Shown here in pieces: positions 39,708 through 49,183 of a stretch of DNA of 64,000 nt (within the stretch, counting starts at the first letter, position 1; each line of letters opens with the position of its first letter). Both the position numbers and the translations under genes were made by a program. Below the pieces are notes generated by a model. The model worked only from the letters and a program-made list of their open reading frames with translations, had not been told where the DNA came from and made no database searches. Origin of the DNA: Trichomonas vaginalis G3. Lineage: Eukaryota; Parabasalia; Trichomonadida; Trichomonadidae. The stretch covers positions 9,548,001 to 9,612,000 of the forward strand of contig NC_067205.1 in assembly GCF_026262505.1 (NCBI RefSeq), read 5' to 3'.

Positions 39708-40283
39708 TCATATCAAAATGCAAAAGAAAATTGATGTTAAGATTGAATTTAAAATCGAAAATGAATCCGCATAAAATTTATTGCATGATATTACACCTAA
39801 ATCTTTCGCTAATGTTCCAAATATTTCGAGTTCTCTTAAACAAAAGTGATAATTTCCCAAAGCATTCCTAGCAGTCTGCATGAATTGAATCTTATAAATT
39901 GGGCTCGTTGAAGAAATATTGAAATTACGAAAATCGGAATTGGATATAAAATCGTTTTTTTGATCAATTGTAATCCAATTTGTACCTGTATAACCTTTAA
40001 CAATCCATGATTTTGGAGTTGATGCTGTTGTTCCCTTTCGTACAACAAAAGTATAGCTATTTATTTTAAAAGAATAACCGTCTAGAAAATAAAGTTCGAG
40101 ATAAGATGAATTTTGATCAATTGAGCACCAATCATTGTTATCAGTGATACCATCTGTAATATATTGAATTCTTACTGAATTTAAATGTGATGAACTTGGG
40201 ATAATAAGACATTTATCTTTATAATTATGTAATACACCATTGATATCATCATCACTCTTGGGTTTTAGATATTGTCTTATCAC
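39708..40283 (-). CDS. Discoidin-like protein, about 190 residues, without an ATG at the expected start
   Basis: The frame has the same layout as the 40703 product: LHNYKDKCLIIPSSSHLNSV, then QYITDGITDNNDWCS, then YSFKINSYTFVVRKG, SWIVKGYTGTNWITID, and IYKIQFMQTA. In this family the last strand is FCLRELEIFGTL. The C-terminus ends in a hydrophobic stretch (LNSILTSIFFCILI) as in its paralogues. At the position of the start codon of the 40703 gene (ATG ACA) there is GTG ATA, so the start appears lost and no other good ATG precedes the domain. It may be a recent pseudogene, or it may start elsewhere. No signal peptide is visible. Confidence 0.55.
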   Translation of the reverse strand: MIRQYLKPKSDDDINGVLHNYKDKCLIIPSSSHLNSVRIQYITDGITDNNDWCSIDQNSSYLELYFLDGYSFKINSYTFVVRKGTTASTPKSWIVKGYTGTNWITIDQKNDFISNSDFRNFNISSTSPIYKIQFMQTARNALGNYHFCLRELEIFGTLAKDLGVISCNKFYADSFSILNSILTSIFFCILI

Positions 40284-40702
40284 CTATTGACCAATCTTTA
40301 AAAAGCAATTTCTAATTTGATTCAAAAAAATCATGAAATTTATATTAATACGTGTTTTTCTTCTCTCCTATGATTTGTCAAAACAATTGGAAGGGATAAA
40401 ATGTATTCGGGCATATGAAATTCAAGTATTGATACCATTGTAAAAAAAAAGACTTGCATTAACGATTATTTTCCACTCAAAATGGGAATAGCTTGATACT
40501 TGCAAGATTCATTCTGGAAACTTATATGCGTAGTTCAGATGACGCATTTACATAACTAGATGATCTTATGAATATTGTAAGAAATCATGGTTATTATTTC
40601 AGCTGGGTAAATGCAAGATCATATAGGTTCAACTCAATTCAATTTTTTATGTCAAAAATATTTTCAAATTAATCATGTGTTTTATCATTCCTATTGTAAC
40701 AA
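40284..40702. other. Spacer between divergent discoidin-like genes
   Basis: About 420 bp. The part around 40560-40660 resembles 39530-39630, the flank of the relic described above. Otherwise AT-rich, with no RNA gene or repeat seen. Confidence 0.5.
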
Positions 40703-41281
40703 ATGACAAACAGATTTCTTAACCCAAAAAGTGAAAATGATACTGATGGTATTCTGCATCATTATAAAGACAAATACAATATTGTTCCAAGCTCAACTAA
40801 TCTTTATACCCCAAGGATTCAATTTATTACCGATGGTGTTATTAATGATAGTGACTGGTGTTCATATGATAAGGAATTCTCATTCTTTGAGTTAGATTTT
40901 CTAAAAGGATATACTTTTTTGTTTTTTGGTTATACATTTGTTGTTCGTTCAAAACTTAGTGGGAAAATCCCAAAATCTTGGAATATCACAGGCTATACAG
41001 GTAATAATTGGATTGATATCGATGAAAAAGTGAACTATTTATCTGATTCTGATACATGGCATTTCGATGTTAATTCCACGGGAAATACGTTTAATAAGAT
41101 CCTGTTTAAGCAAACCGAAGCAAATCTTGCTGGAAATCATCATTTTTGTATTAAAGAATTTGAAGTATTTGGTATCTTAACGAAAAATGGTGATTACTGT
41201 TCATATAATCATTATTTAATATATGAATCTTCGTTTTTCAGCAATTTTATTTCTTTAATTTTTAATTTTTATTCAAATTAG
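40703..41281 (+). CDS. Discoidin (F5/8C)-like protein, 192 residues
   Basis: This is the best preserved of the short members: ATG at 40703, then MTNRFLNPKSENDTDGILHH, NIVPSSTNLYTPRIQFITDG, DWCSYDKEFSFFELDFL, GYTFVVRS-like strands, SWNITGYTGNNWIDIDE, ILFKQTEANLAGNHHFCIKEF and EVFGIL. This is the strand order of a discoidin-type galactose-binding domain, which usually binds carbohydrate or lipid heads. No N-terminal signal peptide is seen; the last ~15 residues are hydrophobic (FSNFISLIFNFYSN), which might anchor it to a membrane by its tail. Neighbours on both sides are paralogues on the opposite strand. Confidence 0.65.
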   Translation: MTNRFLNPKSENDTDGILHHYKDKYNIVPSSTNLYTPRIQFITDGVINDSDWCSYDKEFSFFELDFLKGYTFLFFGYTFVVRSKLSGKIPKSWNITGYTGNNWIDIDEKVNYLSDSDTWHFDVNSTGNTFNKILFKQTEANLAGNHHFCIKEFEVFGILTKNGDYCSYNHYLIYESSFFSNFISLIFNFYSN

Positions 41282-41486
41282 AATAAAAGTCTTTTTTTCT
41301 ATCTTCAAATTTATTTCTATGGATATTTATTCTTATGATATGCTTATTTCAGTGAATATATTGAAATGTTAATGAAAGATATCTAGATTTGAAAAATACC
41401 ACACGAATAGATATATTATTTTACTTCAATGAAAAGTATATAACTTCATGATAACATTATACTTCATTTTCAAAATATTTTACTTA

Positions 41487-42050
41487 TCATATCAAAATGT
41501 AAATGAAAGATGATGTCAAGATCGAATTTAAGACAGAAAATGAATTAGCATAAAATTTATTGCATGATATTACGCCTAAATCTTTCGTTAATGCTCCAAA
41601 TAATTCAAGTTCGCTTATACAAAAGTGATAATTTCCCAAAACATTCTTAGCAGTTTGCGTGAATTGTATCTTATATATCGGTTCTGTAGCAGAGATAACA
41701 TTGAAATGACGAAACTTGGAATTAGAGCGAATGCCAGCTTTTTGATCTAAAGTAATCCAATTTGTACCTGTATAGCCTTTAATAATCCATGATGTTGGTA
41801 CTTCTTCATTTCCCTCTCGTACAACAAAAGTATAGCTATACATTTTAAAAGAATAACCATTTAGAAAATATAGTTCGATATTTGATGAATTTTCATCATT
41901 TGAACACCAATCATCGTCATTGATGAGACCATCTGTAATAAATTGAATCCTTGGGGAATATAAATGTGTTGAGCTTGGGATAATAAGATAATTATCAAAT
42001 ATAAAAATCAAAACAAGTGGATATTTTTCAGATTTCCAAAAAAATAGCAT
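41487..42050 (-). CDS. Discoidin-like protein with a replaced N-terminus, 187 residues
   Basis: From residue ~20 onward it matches its neighbours (YLIIPSSTHLYSPRIQFITD, then DDWCSNDENSSNIELYFLNG, SWIIKGYTGTNWITLDQ, KIQFTQTAKNVLGNYHFCIS, ELELFGAL). The first ~18 residues (MLFFWKSEKYPLVLIFIF) do not match them; they are hydrophobic and could act as a signal peptide, but may simply be non-coding DNA read in frame after loss of the true start. Closest to the 39708-40283 gene; the two share the tail DLGVISCNKFYA(D/N)SFS. Confidence 0.55.
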   Translation of the reverse strand: MLFFWKSEKYPLVLIFIFDNYLIIPSSTHLYSPRIQFITDGLINDDDWCSNDENSSNIELYFLNGYSFKMYSYTFVVREGNEEVPTSWIIKGYTGTNWITLDQKAGIRSNSKFRHFNVISATEPIYKIQFTQTAKNVLGNYHFCISELELFGALTKDLGVISCNKFYANSFSVLNSILTSSFIYILI

Positions 42051-42142
42051 AAATTTTTATGAGTAAATATGAAATTCATATCAATATTCAGTAGTTTGAT
42101 TTGATTTTGTAAAATATAAGTATTCTTATAAGAATTTTGTTT

Positions 42143-42724
42143 TTAGATTGGAATGTAAACTAAAATAGAGGTTAATAATGATTTAAGTACTGAGAACTGA
42201 CCAATATAGTGTTCGTTGCATGAGAATAAATCTGAATTCTTTGTCAAAATTCCAAATAAATCTATTTCTCTAATACAAAAATGATAATTTCCCAGTAAAT
42301 TTTGATCAGTTTGTTTAAATCGAATCTTACTCAATGGTATAGATGCAGAAGTCGTATTAAAATGTCGAAAATCAGTATTAGCTTTAAATTTTATTTTTTG
42401 GTCCAAATTAATCCACTCAGAACCTGTATAGCCACTCACAATCCATGACTGTGGAATTTCTTTGTCAGGGCCTCCTTCACGCACAACAAATGTATAGCTA
42501 TACAGTAATAAAGAATAACCCTCATAAAAGTTTAAGTCAAGGTATGATGATTCCGTATCATTAGAGCACCAATCATTCGCATCAATAACGCCATCAATAA
42601 TAAATTGGATTCTAGGTGTGTTTCGATTTGTGGAACTAGGAATAATATTGTAGGCGTCTCTATAATGGTGTAGTATCCCATCAATATCATTTTCGGTTTT
42701 TGGCTTTATATATTTGCTTGTCAA
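42143..42724 (-). CDS. Discoidin-like protein, 193 residues, TTG at the expected start
   Basis: Full-length discoidin-like domain: YIKPKTENDIDGILHHYRDA, NIIPSSTNRNTPRIQFIIDG, DWCSNDTESSYLDLNFYEG, SWIVSGYTGSEWINLDQ, KIRFKQTDQNLLGNYHFCIR, EIDLFGIL, and a hydrophobic C-terminus (LKSLLTSILVYIPI). The codon in the start position is TTG where the 40703 gene has ATG. Trichomonads are not known to use TTG starts, so the start may be lost, or the gene may lack its first exon or start. The rest of the frame is intact, arguing for recent change. Confidence 0.55.
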   Translation of the reverse strand: MTSKYIKPKTENDIDGILHHYRDAYNIIPSSTNRNTPRIQFIIDGVIDANDWCSNDTESSYLDLNFYEGYSLLLYSYTFVVREGGPDKEIPQSWIVSGYTGSEWINLDQKIKFKANTDFRHFNTTSASIPLSKIRFKQTDQNLLGNYHFCIREIDLFGILTKNSDLFSCNEHYIGQFSVLKSLLTSILVYIPI

Positions 42725-42819
42725 TTATTGGAGCTATTAAGGAATTCCACTCATAATTGTTTTTTTTGTATCCGAAATTTTGACAACAAAAGAAAAAGTC
42801 CAAAATTAAAAAATTAATT

Positions 42820-42891
42820 GCCTACGACCGGAGTTGAACCGGCGACCTTGCGCTTACAAGGCGCACGCAATAACCACTATGCTACGCAGGC
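42820..42891 (-). tRNA. tRNA-Thr (anticodon UGU)
   Basis: On the minus strand the sequence folds as a cloverleaf: acceptor GCCTGCG pairs with CGTAGGC (one G-U), anticodon stem TGCGC/GCGCA encloses the loop CTTGTAA with anticodon TGT, and the T-arm is CCGG-TTCAACT-CCGG. There is no intron. Downstream on its strand is a T-rich stretch (positions 42810-42818 read inversely), suited to RNA polymerase III termination. The internal A-box-like AGCATAGTGG and B-box GGTTCAACTCC are present. It lies between two discoidin-like genes. Confidence 0.95.
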
Positions 42892-43033
42892 TTTACATTT
42901 ATTCAATTTATTTTTAATAAATCATAAATAATAATGAATTAAGAGATAATCATATATAAGTTTCAATTATGCCCTGATATTAAAACTAAATGGCTGATTT
43001 TTTTTCCGGGATATATATACATGTTTAGTTAGT

Positions 43034-43753
43034 TTACGCAAAATTAGAAAACATAGCAAAATTAAATAACATTTGTTCTTTTCTCTTGACCTTTTGTTCT
43101 GTGTAGAGCATTTTTCCTGGATATAATGTACCAAAGAATAACATTTTGGAAAGAACTAAATATTTATCTCCGTAATTCTTGTTACCATCAATATTTTTGA
43201 GTTTAAATTTAGAGTAATTTCGTTTTTGTGTTGGTAAATCATAATGTATGGCCCAATTTTTATCAACATTTCCTATTTTTCCTAGTTCTATTATCTCATC
43301 ATCTTTCGTTGTACGATCATCAAGGATTATCCAATTTCCTGGAGATGCCTCACCAAAAAGCTGATAATGATTCATAAATCTTGGAAGTCTGGAATAAGTA
43401 ATTGTGTAACTTTCAAGAAAAACCTTTGAAGATAGAAAATCCCATGTAATTTCCATAACTGGATCATTAAGTGCAGTAAGAAATCTATCATAAGCATATT
43501 TATAGGGATCCAAGAAAATGCAATCAATATTTTCGCGAGTGGAAGGATTTGGCTCAGCAGAAAAAATAGTAGATGAGTTTTTAGCTATTAAAAATCCAGC
43601 TTTTGTAAGATTTTCTTCTTCGTATGCTTCTCGCATTGCTGTAAATAAATCTGTGAAATTGGAAATGCTGCCTGAATAATGCCTCGTTGTAACGTTAATT
43701 GCAGACAACTTCTTAAGAGAAGTTGAAAGATAAAGAAAACAGAATAGAATCAT
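43034..43753 (-). CDS. Secreted discoidin-like protein, 239 residues
   Basis: A hydrophobic N-terminus (MILFCFLYLSTSLKKLSA) suggests secretion. The rest follows the 31510-32229 product almost segment by segment: FTDLFTAMREAYEEENLT, AGFLIAKNSS, PVMEITWDFLSSKVFLESYT, HYQLFGEASPGNWIILDDR, NYSKFKLKNIDGNK, LVLSKMLFFGTLYPGKMLYT. Residues ~100-215 have discoidin-like strand order, so carbohydrate or membrane binding outside the cell is likely. The two long paralogues bracket the four short ones in this cluster. Confidence 0.65.
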   Translation of the reverse strand: MILFCFLYLSTSLKKLSAINVTTRHYSGSISNFTDLFTAMREAYEEENLTKAGFLIAKNSSTIFSAEPNPSTRENIDCIFLDPYKYAYDRFLTALNDPVMEITWDFLSSKVFLESYTITYSRLPRFMNHYQLFGEASPGNWIILDDRTTKDDEIIELGKIGNVDKNWAIHYDLPTQKRNYSKFKLKNIDGNKNYGDKYLVLSKMLFFGTLYPGKMLYTEQKVKRKEQMLFNFAMFSNFA

Positions 43754-44151
43754 CTAAAAAAAAATGGGAGATTTTAAATATGAAAAATATTAATTAGTAT
43801 CATTAAAAATGTCTATTGATTTGTTGTTTGCAAATAAATTTAGTAAATTAAACGTTAAGATTAAAGTAGTATATATGGCGGGTTATGTGACTTTTTTTGT
43901 AAACGTAAGAATTCATACAATATTGAATGATTTTTGAACATACTTCCGAATAGCAGATTTTAAAAATTTATGAATAATTTATAAAAAGTTTTTATTCCTA
44001 CAATTCCTATATTACCATTAATAAAAAGAATATATTTTATAATAGTTTCATTTCGAACATGTTAAAATTTATCTGCATTTCGAAAAATTTTATTATAAAT
44101 GATAATATAATTTATTTAAATATTTTCTTCTGACATTTTAAAATAATTTAT
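43754..44151. other. Host/Polinton boundary region
   Basis: About 400 bp of AT-rich DNA between the last host gene and the first gene of the right Polinton. The element must begin in or near here, but I see no terminal repeat or duplication that fixes the junction. Confidence 0.4.
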
Positions 44152-44170
44152 TTTTTTTATTCTTACATAA
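44152..44170 (+). promoter_or_regulatory. Promoter-like motif directly before the 44171 ATG
   Basis: TTTTTATTCTTACATAA lies immediately before the ATG and is repeated exactly, on the minus strand, before the PolB gene (62940-62958). Close variants precede the genes at 45691, 49184, 54039 and 57488. The position suggests a very short leader and an element-specific transcription start. Confidence 0.6.
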
Positions 44171-44650
44171 ATGAGTGGATCAAGATTCGTAACCGTCAAT
44201 CAATTAATGGATGTTCTTTCACCAATTCTTGAAAATGTTAAACAAGTAGATGTTTATTTCGATGATTATGTAGAAAGTTTATATTATAAAGGTAAGTTTA
44301 ATATTAAACCTATTGCTTTTGCATTTGATAATAAATTAATTGAAAATGCAAAAATTTGGGAATTAATTCCGAATATTGAATTTATAACAAATATTAATGA
44401 TAAATGGTTTAAACGAATTCCAATCACAAAAGTTCTTTGTAAATTAATGATCAAAACTGAGGAAAAAGAATTTAACGAGTTTAAATATCATCCAAATAAA
44501 GTTTCAGAACTAGAAAATGAAAAACTTCAGAAAAAATTAAACGATAGACTTTCAAATGATCGTATTGAAAAAATAAATAAACTAGCAGAAGTTGCATTTA
44601 ATAATGAAATATTTGATGAATATAACCTTGAACTCAGTGATGGACTTTAA
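44171..44650 (+). CDS. Polinton gene of unknown function, 159 residues
   Basis: I do not recognise it. Acidic/basic mixed helical protein (MSGSRFVTVNQLMDVLSPIL, C-terminal part KLQKKLNDRLSNDRIEKINK) without a membrane segment or metal site. It is the first gene of the element, preceded by the shared motif, and faces the 44707-45087 gene across a GC-rich hairpin spacer. Confidence 0.5.
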   Translation: MSGSRFVTVNQLMDVLSPILENVKQVDVYFDDYVESLYYKGKFNIKPIAFAFDNKLIENAKIWELIPNIEFITNINDKWFKRIPITKVLCKLMIKTEEKEFNEFKYHPNKVSELENEKLQKKLNDRLSNDRIEKINKLAEVAFNNEIFDEYNLELSDGL

Positions 44651-44725
44651 GTCCTGGGCACTTCGTGCCTTGAACTTTAAGTCCTGGGCACTTCGTGCCT
44701 TGGACTTTAAGGACCCGGGCTTAAT
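44648..44725. repeat. Duplicated GC-rich hairpin between convergent genes
   Basis: GTCCTGGGCACTTCGTGCCTT occurs twice in a row with ACTTTAA between, and a third variant (GGACCCGGGCTT) follows. Each contains the small palindrome GGCAC-GAA-GTGCC (inverse orientation), which also occurs at 5096-5108 in the other Polinton. Its position between two converging gene ends suggests a transcription-end or boundary signal. Confidence 0.75.
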
Positions 44726-45087
44726 GAGTCATAATTTATGAAATCAATAATTTGATTTATTCTTTCTTCAATAATTTCTATTCTTTTTGTTAAATCATCA
44801 ATTTTCATTAATGAGGTGATTCTTGATTGAGGAATAGATTTCAAACTAACCACTCCTTTTATTTTTGAAATTTTGAATCCATCAACTTTAAACATTTTAT
44901 TCAATTTACATGTTGTCAATTCTTCAAATAATTTTTTATTATTAGCATAATAGTCATTAAATTCTTCAACAGATGAAAAAATTTTTGTTTCAGTAATTGG
45001 TTTAACAACGTTTATTTTTTGTTGAACATTTTTACTTTCATTTATTTCTTCCTTCTCTGTTTCATTTATTTTTAAAATTGGTTTCAT
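44707..45087 (-). CDS. Polinton gene of unknown function, 126 residues
   Basis: Charged helical protein with an E/K/N-rich N-terminus and a possible C-terminal coiled coil (SLMKIDDLTKRIEIIEERIN). No family recognised. It converges on the 44171 gene and is divergent from the small hydrophobic gene at 45154. Confidence 0.45.
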   Translation of the reverse strand: MKPILKINETEKEEINESKNVQQKINVVKPITETKIFSSVEEFNDYYANNKKLFEELTTCKLNKMFKVDGFKISKIKGVVSLKSIPQSRITSLMKIDDLTKRIEIIEERINQIIDFINYDSLSPGP

Positions 45088-45153
45088 TTATCATTAAATA
45101 AAAATTAGAATATAAGTGATGAAATATATTTTTTAATTATTATTAAATCAGAA

Positions 45154-45390
45154 ATGGCTGCAGGCTTCTTTAAGAAACTGTGGGAAGGAATTAAGAAAGC
45201 TGCAAGTTGGGTTCATCAGAAAATAATAAAACCCGTTGCAAACTTTTTGGCACCAGTAGCGAAAACGGCAGGAACTATCATAGGTGGAGTATTAGGTACT
45301 AAAGCAGGTAATCCAGCGATGGGAGCACAAGCAGGTAACGCAATTGGTGGAATTGCTGAAGGAATACTTAATAAAATAGGAGGTAAATAG
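45154..45390 (+). CDS. Small amphipathic/glycine-rich virion-type protein
   Basis: 78 residues: an amphipathic N-terminal helix (AAGFFKKLWEGIKKAASWVH) followed by a Gly/Ala-rich hydrophobic stretch (AGTIIGGVLGTKAGNPAMGA). This resembles small membrane-active minor capsid proteins of adenovirus-like and Polinton-like viruses; that is inference from composition. It lies next to the capsid region. Confidence 0.6.
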   Translation: MAAGFFKKLWEGIKKAASWVHQKIIKPVANFLAPVAKTAGTIIGGVLGTKAGNPAMGAQAGNAIGGIAEGILNKIGGK

Positions 45391-45410
45391 TGGAAAAATA
45401 AATATTATTT

Positions 45411-45622
45411 TTATCTCAATATCGGTTGTAGTCGACGATAAACTTTATCTCCTTTATTTAATACTTCCCTTACCGGAACATTAGGTGCTATTTGTTCTGC
45501 AACGTCACTAATTGCTTCTTTATTCTTAAATATCCAATTTGCTCCTTTCTTCATTGTTTCCCAAACTTTATGCGCTCCTCTTTTTACTTTATCCCATAAT
45601 TTTTAAAGAATCCTGCAGCCAT
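45411..45622 (-). CDS. Inverse diverged copy of the small amphipathic gene (fossil)
   Basis: The minus-strand sequence begins with the same MAAGFFK start and continues with a similar basic amphipathic pattern; DNA similarity to the start of the 45154 gene is visible, the rest has diverged. It forms a short inverted pair with that gene. It is a part of the fossil element and appears broken. Confidence 0.45.
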
Positions 45623-45690
45623 AGTTGATTATTTCATTAAAATTAAAAATTCATTTTCATCTTTTAATTTTGATTTTTTATTTCATATAA

Positions 45691-47326
45691 ATGACGACTA
45701 ACTATTTGGTGCCAAACACTAAACCGATTAATGGAAATGTGTTTCATTCATTCGAAAAGATAAATGAAATATTCGCAAAGAATGACGGTAGAAGATATTA
45801 TAGAGAACTTGAAAGTTCATGCTATGACTCTGATCTCCATATTTTGATGATAAACAAACTCATTTAAGAATTACAAATCCGGCTCATGATGTGAACCAAT
45901 TAGGTGACACATATATTAAACGCAAAGTTAAAGCAACTCTAGTTTCAAATAAAGCTTTCACATGTGATGCCGCTTTTAAATGCATGCGTTTATTCGTTGG
46001 TTACAAATCATCAAATCAAAGCTTTAAACAATTAGAAGTAGAAACCGAAAGAGGTGATGCCGGTTATCTTCAATGGATTGCGCCCGTGAATCTTTCGCAT
46101 TTGCAACATATAAACCAAAATCAGAAAGGAAAGTTAAAAAGTTTGTTCATTCGTTATATAATAATGTTCAAAAATATGATAACTCAGTATGTGGTAAATA
46201 TATTGACCCTTCAGAAGTTTTCAAGAAGCAAATGAAGAAGTTGATGTCACTTTTGATATGATTATTCCGGTAAATGATTTGTTAGCATTTCAGGCGTTCG
46301 ATGATTATCCTAAATCATTTGGTGAAATCATTCTTAAATATTATGTTTTCAGGGATACTTTAGTATTTTGTCAGGTTGACCCGTTAAGAGTTGCTGATTT
46401 ACAAAATTACGTTTATGAAAAGATAACTGATGAAAATTATGAAAAGATTATGAATCATGTTTATAAATATGATCGCAAATTCCAACAAATCGGACTTCCT
46501 GCCAAATTAATTACAAGCTTAGCCGCTACATCTGCTGACGCAACAGTTGAAGACGTTATTATTTCATGCACAAAGATGGAAGTTTTAGAGGATAAATGCA
46601 TTACACCAGGATACGGTTTAATTGAAGAATCAGTTAAAGCAATACCACGTTTATTCAGTAAGGAAGATCCATTCATGATTCCAGCTCAACATATTGACGT
46701 TCGTTCACTAAATGGAGGTTGCATCACTCCTGAAGGTATCAGTTCAGATTTCTCATACGCTCTTCATAATGTTACAGATGTTGTGTTAGCATTTCCGAAG
46801 AATGCAATGCAAAGAACAGTTTTAGAAAATCCAATGCTTCGAGGTCTTCAGGTCACTATAGATTCCAGAAACTTCCCCGATCAAGCGATGACCACAGTGG
46901 GTGACATATTCTTTACACGTATGCTTCAAGCTTCTGATTTAGATGGAGTGAATGAATGCACGGAAGAATACGAGGACTCATTAACTAGACCACTGAATGA
47001 TGATAATGGCACGCCATTAGCTAGAACATGGAAAGACCAAACTTCATTCTTATGCACTATTCCAGTTCAACGTGATGGAGCGGGTATATTCTTTGATGGA
47101 TTAGAAACTTTCAACTCACAAGTTACAGTACAAGTGAAAGCTTATCCAATCATTCAGGGTGAAAATGACACTTACTGTTCAAAGTGACAAATCCTCCTCA
47201 GGTTTGGTTTACTAGGACTACGTATTGGACATGGACACCGGATGAAGGTTTGAAATATCATCCAACAGGTACACCACCACAGTATAGAAGTTCATATGAT
47301 GAAATATTGATGAATAGAAATGTTTA
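45691..47326 (+). CDS. Polinton major capsid-like region (fossil, broken)
   Basis: Coding sequence for a capsid-like protein is spread over this region; the longest open part is 46258-47187. Features are long beta-rich segments with conserved-looking loops (FEKINEIFAKNDGRRYYREL at the start, DVRSLNGGCITPEG, LRGLQVTIDSRNFPDQAM) and a Pro/Thr/Tyr-rich C-terminus. Size and place beside the small virion-type gene fit the double-jelly-roll capsid of Polintons. It is broken in a few places. The shared promoter-like motif sits before 45691. Confidence 0.55.
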
Positions 47327-47351
47327 AAATTATAAATTTATTTTTGATTAA

Positions 47352-47909
47352 ATGGATTTCAATTCTGAAGAATTAACAGATGTATATAATACTACATAGA
47401 TGATATGATTAATGAAGCATTGAGTGATAATAGAAATGCTCTATCTAAGGAAAAATTAATGAAAATTCCATATTTGAATGTTACTTAAATTCAATCACTG
47501 CAGCAATTGGTAAACAAAATAAAGGTAAAACATTAACGATATTAAAACAAATTATCATTATTGCTAACACTTCCCTTCACATGTGTTAATTTATATCAAC
47601 CGTTCAGGTTCACCTTCAGATGATACATTTGAATCTTTAAAGCATTTAATCAAAATTCCAATTATTTATTTATCACAAGAAGAAGCAGAAGATTATTTAA
47701 AAAACTTTTTAATGTATAAAGAATTATATAATACAATCAAGAAGCAAGGATTAGAGGATAAAATTATTGATAAACAACGGGATGAATTATTTGAAACACT
47801 TTCTATTTCAAATTTTGATAGAGAATTTTTGCATTCACTAATTTTTCTAGATGATGCCGTGAAATCAAAACTAATAACAATGAGAAATCATATTTTAATC
47901 AATTATTAA
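47352..47909 (+). CDS. Polinton unknown segment, broken
   Basis: Coding-like sequence beginning MDFNSEELTDVYNT and continuing to about 47909; the longest open part is 47583-47909 (IKIPIIYLSQEEAEDYLKNF). No family recognised. It lies between the capsid region and the next small gene on the same strand, so a virion or assembly role is possible. Broken. Confidence 0.35.
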
Positions 47910-47941
47910 CTCAATGTCGACACATTCAGTGTTCATTCTTT

Positions 47942-48160
47942 ATGGCTGTTCAATACTTTAAAGCATTAAGCACAAACATTAAATCAAACCTGTCCACCCT
48001 TTTCATTTTCAGTGGGTTTAGTCGTCAACAGTTGAACGTTATGCTTTATCAAGTGAATTTACCAATGAGCATTAATGAACTTTACACACAATATCAACAA
48101 TTAGGTGAACATGGAAAAATAATAGTTGATTTAAATAAAGGTTCCATTAAATTTGATTAA
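47942..48160 (+). CDS. Short Polinton ORF, unknown
   Basis: A 72-codon frame (MAVQYFKALSTNIKSNLSTL) with ordinary composition and same-strand neighbours 30-40 bp away. It may be a small gene or a piece of a neighbour. No motif. Confidence 0.3.
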   Translation: MAVQYFKALSTNIKSNLSTLFIFSGFSRQQLNVMLYQVNLPMSINELYTQYQQLGEHGKIIVDLNKGSIKFD

Positions 48161-48200
48161 CTTTTTATAATTAATTTTTATTTTTTATTTATAATTAAAC

Positions 48201-49100
48201 ATGACAGAAATAGCAAATCTTCTACAGGTTCCATTAAAACAAGGAACAAACAAAAAGGGTGCATATAATAGAACTATGAAAGTTCCAGACGGAATGAAAG
48301 AATTAGTCCACATTGTTGCCGGTCTTCAAAAAGATGTTAAACAAATGAGAAACGTTTTAACATTACCAGAAGCTCAAGCATATGCCAAACGTCATGGACC
48401 AAATTGGAAAGCACATGAAGCAGACATTACAGGACCAAATGGAAAGCCTGATGGTATAAATGAAGTTTTCGTTACTGATGGTCAAGGAAATATTAAAGTC
48501 ATAAATGGTTATAAATTAACAATGACGGATTATCCTAAACGTAAAGCATATAATGAACGTTATCCTATGCAATTTGATGAAAATGGAAAAGCTGTTAAAC
48601 AATACATTGGAGATGGTGAACATGGTCCAATTAATTCATACCGTTATAATCCATATTCTTATTTCAATGAAGAATTAAACGCTATTGAAGAGGGACCGGA
48701 TGGATTACCACGATATGTTAATCAGTTTGATGGTCAATATGCAAATTTGAGATCTGAAATTCCAGCTAAGAAATTCTTTAAAGTTGCTTTATTCGATCCA
48801 GTGTTCAATGAACAGAAAGAAGCAATGAAAGCAGAATTTAAACCAATTCAAGTGGCAAGAATTTCTTCATCTTCACTTTCAGAAGCGTTCAAGGAATTGA
48901 TAAAGAAACCACTTTATTCTCAACAAAGTTATAACTTTGATTTAATTAAAGAAAGTGATAAACGTAAATTAGAAAAATCAGATGGTTTTAAGAATGCATG
49001 TAATGAAATGATTAAAGATATTGTAAATGATAAAATAAGACTGGAAGAAACTCAAAGCATTATCAATAACATAATTGGTGCAGTTACAAAGAAAGTATAA
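48201..49100 (+). CDS. Polinton structural-type protein, 299 residues, unknown
   Basis: Intact frame; the N-terminus ([20 protein letters not shown]) is followed by a mixed segment with Gly/Asn/Tyr-rich loops around residues 70-170 ([34 protein letters not shown]). The C-terminal third is helical and charged. No enzyme motif visible. Position between capsid and fibre genes suggests a virion component. It could be a portal- or vertex-type protein, but nothing in the sequence decides this. Confidence 0.5.
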   Translation: MTEIANLLQVPLKQGTNKKGAYNRTMKVPDGMKELVHIVAGLQKDVKQMRNVLTLPEAQAYAKRHGPNWKAHEADITGPNGKPDGINEVFVTDGQGNIKVINGYKLTMTDYPKRKAYNERYPMQFDENGKAVKQYIGDGEHGPINSYRYNPYSYFNEELNAIEEGPDGLPRYVNQFDGQYANLRSEIPAKKFFKVALFDPVFNEQKEAMKAEFKPIQVARISSSSLSEAFKELIKKPLYSQQSYNFDLIKESDKRKLEKSDGFKNACNEMIKDIVNDKIRLEETQSIINNIIGAVTKKV

Positions 49101-49165
49101 GCAAACAAGGATGAACCTTGGGATATTACCGTAACAACTAAATAAAACTTTAAATATATTTTTCT

Positions 49166-49183
49166 TTTTTTATTCAATTATAA
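49166..49183 (+). promoter_or_regulatory. Promoter-like motif before the 49184 ATG
   Basis: TTTTTTATTCAATTATAA immediately precedes the ATG and is a variant of the motif before 44171, 54039 and PolB. Confidence 0.5.
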
